Source of the DNA: Siminovitchia sediminis
GTDB taxonomy: Bacteria > Bacillota > Bacilli > Bacillales > Bacillaceae_C
Reading direction: 5' to 3'
Length of the DNA: 64,000 nucleotides
Assembly (NCBI RefSeq): GCF_042680885.1
Contig: NZ_JBHUEO010000005.1
Location: 186,001-250,000 of the forward strand
Shown: positions 62,040-64,000 of the stretch, one piece after another
Layout of the letters: every line of letters starts with the position of its first letter
How positions within the stretch are numbered: the first letter of the stretch is position 1
Position numbers and translations under genes: made by a program
Notes under the pieces: generated by a model
Seen by the model: only the letters and a program-made list of their open reading frames with translations
Told to the model about the DNA's origin: nothing
Database searches by the model: none

Positions 62040-62909
62040 ATTTTTAAAGAAATGCTGGTCCATTTGCACCATTGTCCCCAACTGGGCAATCATTCGTTAA
62101 GAAACCTGCTTAGGCATGACCCGGCATTGGCCAATTTTCACTCCTATTCATCTTCTGTCCTACAACAAATCCTTCAATTAAAACCCTCATCTATGAAAAA
62201 ATTTCTATATGAATTCAATACCATCGACATGAAAAGGATATTGGCAGTATACGATGCAAATTCCATCTCTGTCATAACTTTTCAGGATGAGGAATACCCG
62301 GAAATTTTACGAGAAATTCATGATCCCCCGCTTATTCTCTATACGGTCGGAAATAAAGATCTCCTGCAAAAACCAGCAATCGCGATCGTGGGAGCAAGAA
62401 CCGCAGATGATTATGCAAATACTGCAATTTCTTTATTGCTGCCCCCTTTAATTGAACAACAATTGGTTATTATTAGCGGCTTGGCAAAAGGGGCTGATAC
62501 GATTGCTCATGAACAAACCATCTGTATGGATGGTAAAACCATTGGAGTACTGGCTGGAGGATTTTTTCACTTATATCCGCCGGAAAACAAGGTACTTGCT
62601 GAACAAATGAAGAAAAATCATTTGATCCTTTCAGAATATCCCCCGATTTGGAAACCTCAAAAATGGCATTTTCCCATGAGAAACAGAATCATTAGCGGCC
62701 TGGCACAAGGCACCGTCATCATTCAGGCAAAGGAAAAAAGCGGATCGCTGATCACAGCTGATTTTGCCTTGGAAGAAGGACGTGAGGTATTTGCAGTTCC
62801 CGGTCCCATTAGTTCTCCGCTGTCTGCAGGAACAAACCGCTTGATTCAGCAAGGAGCTAAGCTTGTTACTTCGGGGCATGATATTCTGGAAGAGCTATAT
62901 ATCAGTTGA
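62040..62909 (+). CDS. dprA: DNA-processing protein DprA, probable AUU start
   Basis: 289 residues from ATT 62040. DprA Rossmann-like domain: IAIVGARTADDYAN, ISGLAKGADTIAHEQ, VLAGGFFHLYPPENK and SGLAQGTVIIQAKEKSGSLITADFALEEGREVFAVPGPI. It binds single-stranded DNA, loads RecA during transformation and protects incoming DNA. Homologues have about ten residues before the LHHC motif (pattern EFREKLIHLHHC). The bases from 62040 give IFKEMLVHLHHC, and GAAGGAAG (62024-62031) is well spaced for it. ATG 62052, the first standard start, is 20 bases from that site; TGA lies directly before 62040. Confidence 0.88.
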   Translation: MFKEMLVHLHHCPQLGNHSLRNLLRHDPALANFHSYSSSVLQQILQLKPSSMKKFLYEFNTIDMKRILAVYDANSISVITFQDEEYPEILREIHDPPLILYTVGNKDLLQKPAIAIVGARTADDYANTAISLLLPPLIEQQLVIISGLAKGADTIAHEQTICMDGKTIGVLAGGFFHLYPPENKVLAEQMKKNHLILSEYPPIWKPQKWHFPMRNRIISGLAQGTVIIQAKEKSGSLITADFALEEGREVFAVPGPISSPLSAGTNRLIQQGAKLVTSGHDILEELYIS

Positions 62910-62939
62910 ACGTCAGCGGCTTGAAAAATCAAAAAAAAC

Positions 62940-62968
62940 TTGCAATTTCAAGTAAAGTGGGATAGATT
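62940..62968 (+). promoter_or_regulatory. Possible promoter in the dprA-topA spacer
   Basis: TTGCAA (62940-62945), 17-base spacer, TAGATT (62963-62968). A transcript from it would end at the hairpin 63050-63078, about 100 bases. This is a motif match only. Confidence 0.25.
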
Positions 62969-63049
62969 CATCAAAAGAAGCATAGAATGGGTATATTAAA
63001 CATGCACCATATATCTAATGACATTCAAACCAATTTGTGGTCCGCCAGA

Positions 63050-63078
63050 TCGGCACTTCGGTGCCGTGTTTTCTTTTA
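63050..63078 (+). terminator. Terminator hairpin downstream of dprA
   Basis: CGGCAC (63051-63056), UUCG tetraloop, GTGCCG (63061-63066), then TGTTTTCTTTT. The same bases on the minus strand correspond to the CACGGC/GCCGAT core block of the C-type repeat. Confidence 0.8.
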
Positions 63079-63112
63079 TTTTCGCAGGAGGCAGGCGTCC
63101 TCCGCTTTTCTA

Positions 63113-63234
63113 TTGTCCAGCTGCGGCGCCTAGTCCCTCGAGGTCATAAGCCAGTCGCTTTAGAAGGCAAACTGCGCCTTCGTCAGCGCCAGTCTTATGC
63201 TTGTCGGGGCTGGGCAAGGCGCCTCCGCTTTTCG
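63113..63234 (-). repeat. Dispersed repeat, A-type unit (minus orientation)
   Basis: Read on the minus strand it opens CGAAAAGCGGAGGCGCC and closes GGCGCCGCAGCTGGACA, with the A-type core CCCCGACAAGCATAAGAC and GGCTTATGACCTCGAGG. The middle is diverged from the ffh-rpsP copies. It lies antisense to both neighbours. Confidence 0.8.
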
Positions 63235-63236
63235 GT

Positions 63237-63359
63237 TGTCCAGCTGCGGCCGCCATCGGCTCGAGGTCGCTTCGGTCCAGTCAATGAAGTCTGAAGAACG
63301 ACTTCATTATCTGGCCCTCCAGCGCAAGTCGCCGATAGGCAGGCGTCCTCCGCTTTTCT
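63237..63359 (-). repeat. Dispersed repeat, B-like unit (minus orientation)
   Basis: Minus strand: AGAAAAGCGGAGGACGCC to GGCCGCAGCTGGACA. The core contains TTGCGCTGGAGGGCCAG, a hairpin AATGAAGTCGTTCTTC/GACTTCATT and GAAGCGACCTCGAGCC, as in the B type. A further left end at 63101-63111 marks a partial unit. Confidence 0.75.
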
Positions 63360-63382
63360 GATACCCTGTTCTATTTCTTTCG

Positions 63383-63410
63383 TTGACAAACATATCATAC
63401 AACGTATAAG
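63383..63410 (+). promoter_or_regulatory. Promoter of topA
   Basis: Perfect TTGACA (63383-63388), 16-base spacer, TATAAG (63405-63410), 40 bases before topA and just after the repeat units. Confidence 0.7.
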
Positions 63411-63449
63411 ATTTAATCTACTGAATTAACCTCTGGGGAGGATTTTTGC

Positions 63450-64000
63450 ATGTCGGATTATTTAGTAATAGTGGAATCGCCTGCAAAGGCGAAGACCATT
63501 GAACGATATTTAGGAAAAAAATATAAAGTGAAAGCATCCATGGGGCATGTCATTGATTTGCCGAAAAGCCAAACGGGTGTGGATGTTGAAAATAATTTTA
63601 AACCGAAATATATTACAATTAGGGGAAAAGGACCTGTTTTAAAAGAATTAAAAACGGCAGCCAAAAAAGCCAAGAAAGTATATTTGGCCGCTGACCCGGA
63701 CAGAGAAGGGGAAGCCATCGCCTGGCATTTGGCTAATAGCCTTGATATTGATATTCATTCAGACTGCCGCGTGATTTTTAATGAAATTACAAAAGATGCC
63801 ATTAAAGAATCATTTAAACATCCGCGTCCTATTAACATGAACCTGGTGGATGCGCAGCAGGCGAGGAGAATTTTAGACAGACTTGTAGGATACAATATAA
63901 GCCCGCTTTTATGGAAAAAAGTGAAAAAAGGACTGAGTGCCGGCAGAGTTCAGTCCGTAGCCGTACGTTTGATCATTGACAGGGAAAATGAGATTAAAAA
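63450..64000 (+). CDS. topA: DNA topoisomerase I, N-terminal part (cut by window end)
   Basis: The first 183 codons of a type IA topoisomerase. The TOPRIM domain has DYLVIVESPAKAKTIERYLG (metal Glu) and AADPDREGEAIAWHLA (metal Asp pair); next come FNEITKDAIKESF and DAQQARRILDRLVGYNISPLLW with the start of KGLSAGRVQSVA. It relaxes negative supercoils. ATG follows GGGGAGG. The dprA-topA order is that of B. subtilis. The active-site Tyr lies beyond the window. Confidence 0.96.
   Translation, partial: MSDYLVIVESPAKAKTIERYLGKKYKVKASMGHVIDLPKSQTGVDVENNFKPKYITIRGKGPVLKELKTAAKKAKKVYLAADPDREGEAIAWHLANSLDIDIHSDCRVIFNEITKDAIKESFKHPRPINMNLVDAQQARRILDRLVGYNISPLLWKKVKKGLSAGRVQSVAVRLIIDRENEIK

Overview
The window is a contiguous stretch of core chromosome from an endospore-forming Firmicute of the family Bacillaceae. 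Evidence for this is the end of sigG at the left edge, a complete spoVM, divIVA/sepF/ylm genes, PyrR-controlled pyrimidine genes, a FapR-controlled lipid cluster, a T-box upstream of ileS, and gene order that closely follows the Bacillus subtilis ylmC-to-topA region. It is not B. subtilis itself: several genes that species has in this interval are absent and intergenic repeats have been gained. All but two genes (rqcH and rpmB) read rightward. I see no rRNA, tRNA, CRISPR array, prophage or insertion sequence.

Layout. (1) 1-612: sigG end, two dispersed repeat units, a strong terminator hairpin. (2) 612-7122: ylmC, ylmE, sepF, ylmG, ylmH, divIVA and T-box-regulated ileS (division, septum placement, isoleucyl-tRNA charging). 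(3) 7352-8726: lspA and an rluD-type pseudouridine synthase. (4) 8723-17577: pyrR-pyrB-pyrC-pyrAA-pyrAB-pyrF-pyrE with two PyrR attenuators. The operon has no uracil permease and no dihydroorotate dehydrogenase genes, and PyrAA lacks the glutaminase Cys and His. (5) 17649-24409: rqcH (minus), a P-type Ca-ATPase, yicC-family nuclease, remA, gmk, rpoZ. (6) 24529-36076: coaBC, priA, def, fmt, rsmB, prpC, prkC, rsgA, rpe, thiN, spoVM. (7) 36339-40914: rpmB (minus), yloU, fakA-type gene, recG. (8) 40939-51766: fapR, plsX, fabD, fabG, acpP, rnc, smc, ftsY, ylxM, ffh. (9) 51768-52428: tandem array of five repeat units. (10) 52534-55240: rpsP, khpA, ylqD, rimM, trmD, rplS. (11) 55241-55921: a gene-free stretch rich in stem-loops, with possible decayed coding sequence. 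(12) 55922-62909: lepB, rbgA, rnhB, ylqG, ylqH, sucC, sucD, dprA. (13) 62910-64000: repeats in reverse orientation and the 5' part of topA.

The genes serve basic growth: translation (ileS, def, fmt, rsmB, rsgA, rpmB, rpsP, rimM, trmD, rplS, rbgA), rescue of stalled ribosomes (rqcH, ylmH), protein export (ffh, ftsY, ylxM, lepB, lspA), membrane lipid synthesis and its feedback control (fapR to acpP, fakA), UMP synthesis, chromosome maintenance (smc, recG, priA, topA, rnhB, dprA), Ser/Thr signalling (prpC/prkC) and sporulation (sigG, spoVM).

Main points for follow-up: a PyrAA subunit without its glutaminase nucleophile and general base inside a shortened pyr operon; a modular repeat family with constant ends, three interchangeable cores and copies abutting the stop codons of sigG and ffh; a cluster of stem-loops with mutually exclusive pairings between rplS and lepB; apparent AUU start codons for fmt and dprA; and a translationally coupled FliK-like/FlhB-C-like pair (ylqG-ylqH) outside any flagellar operon.
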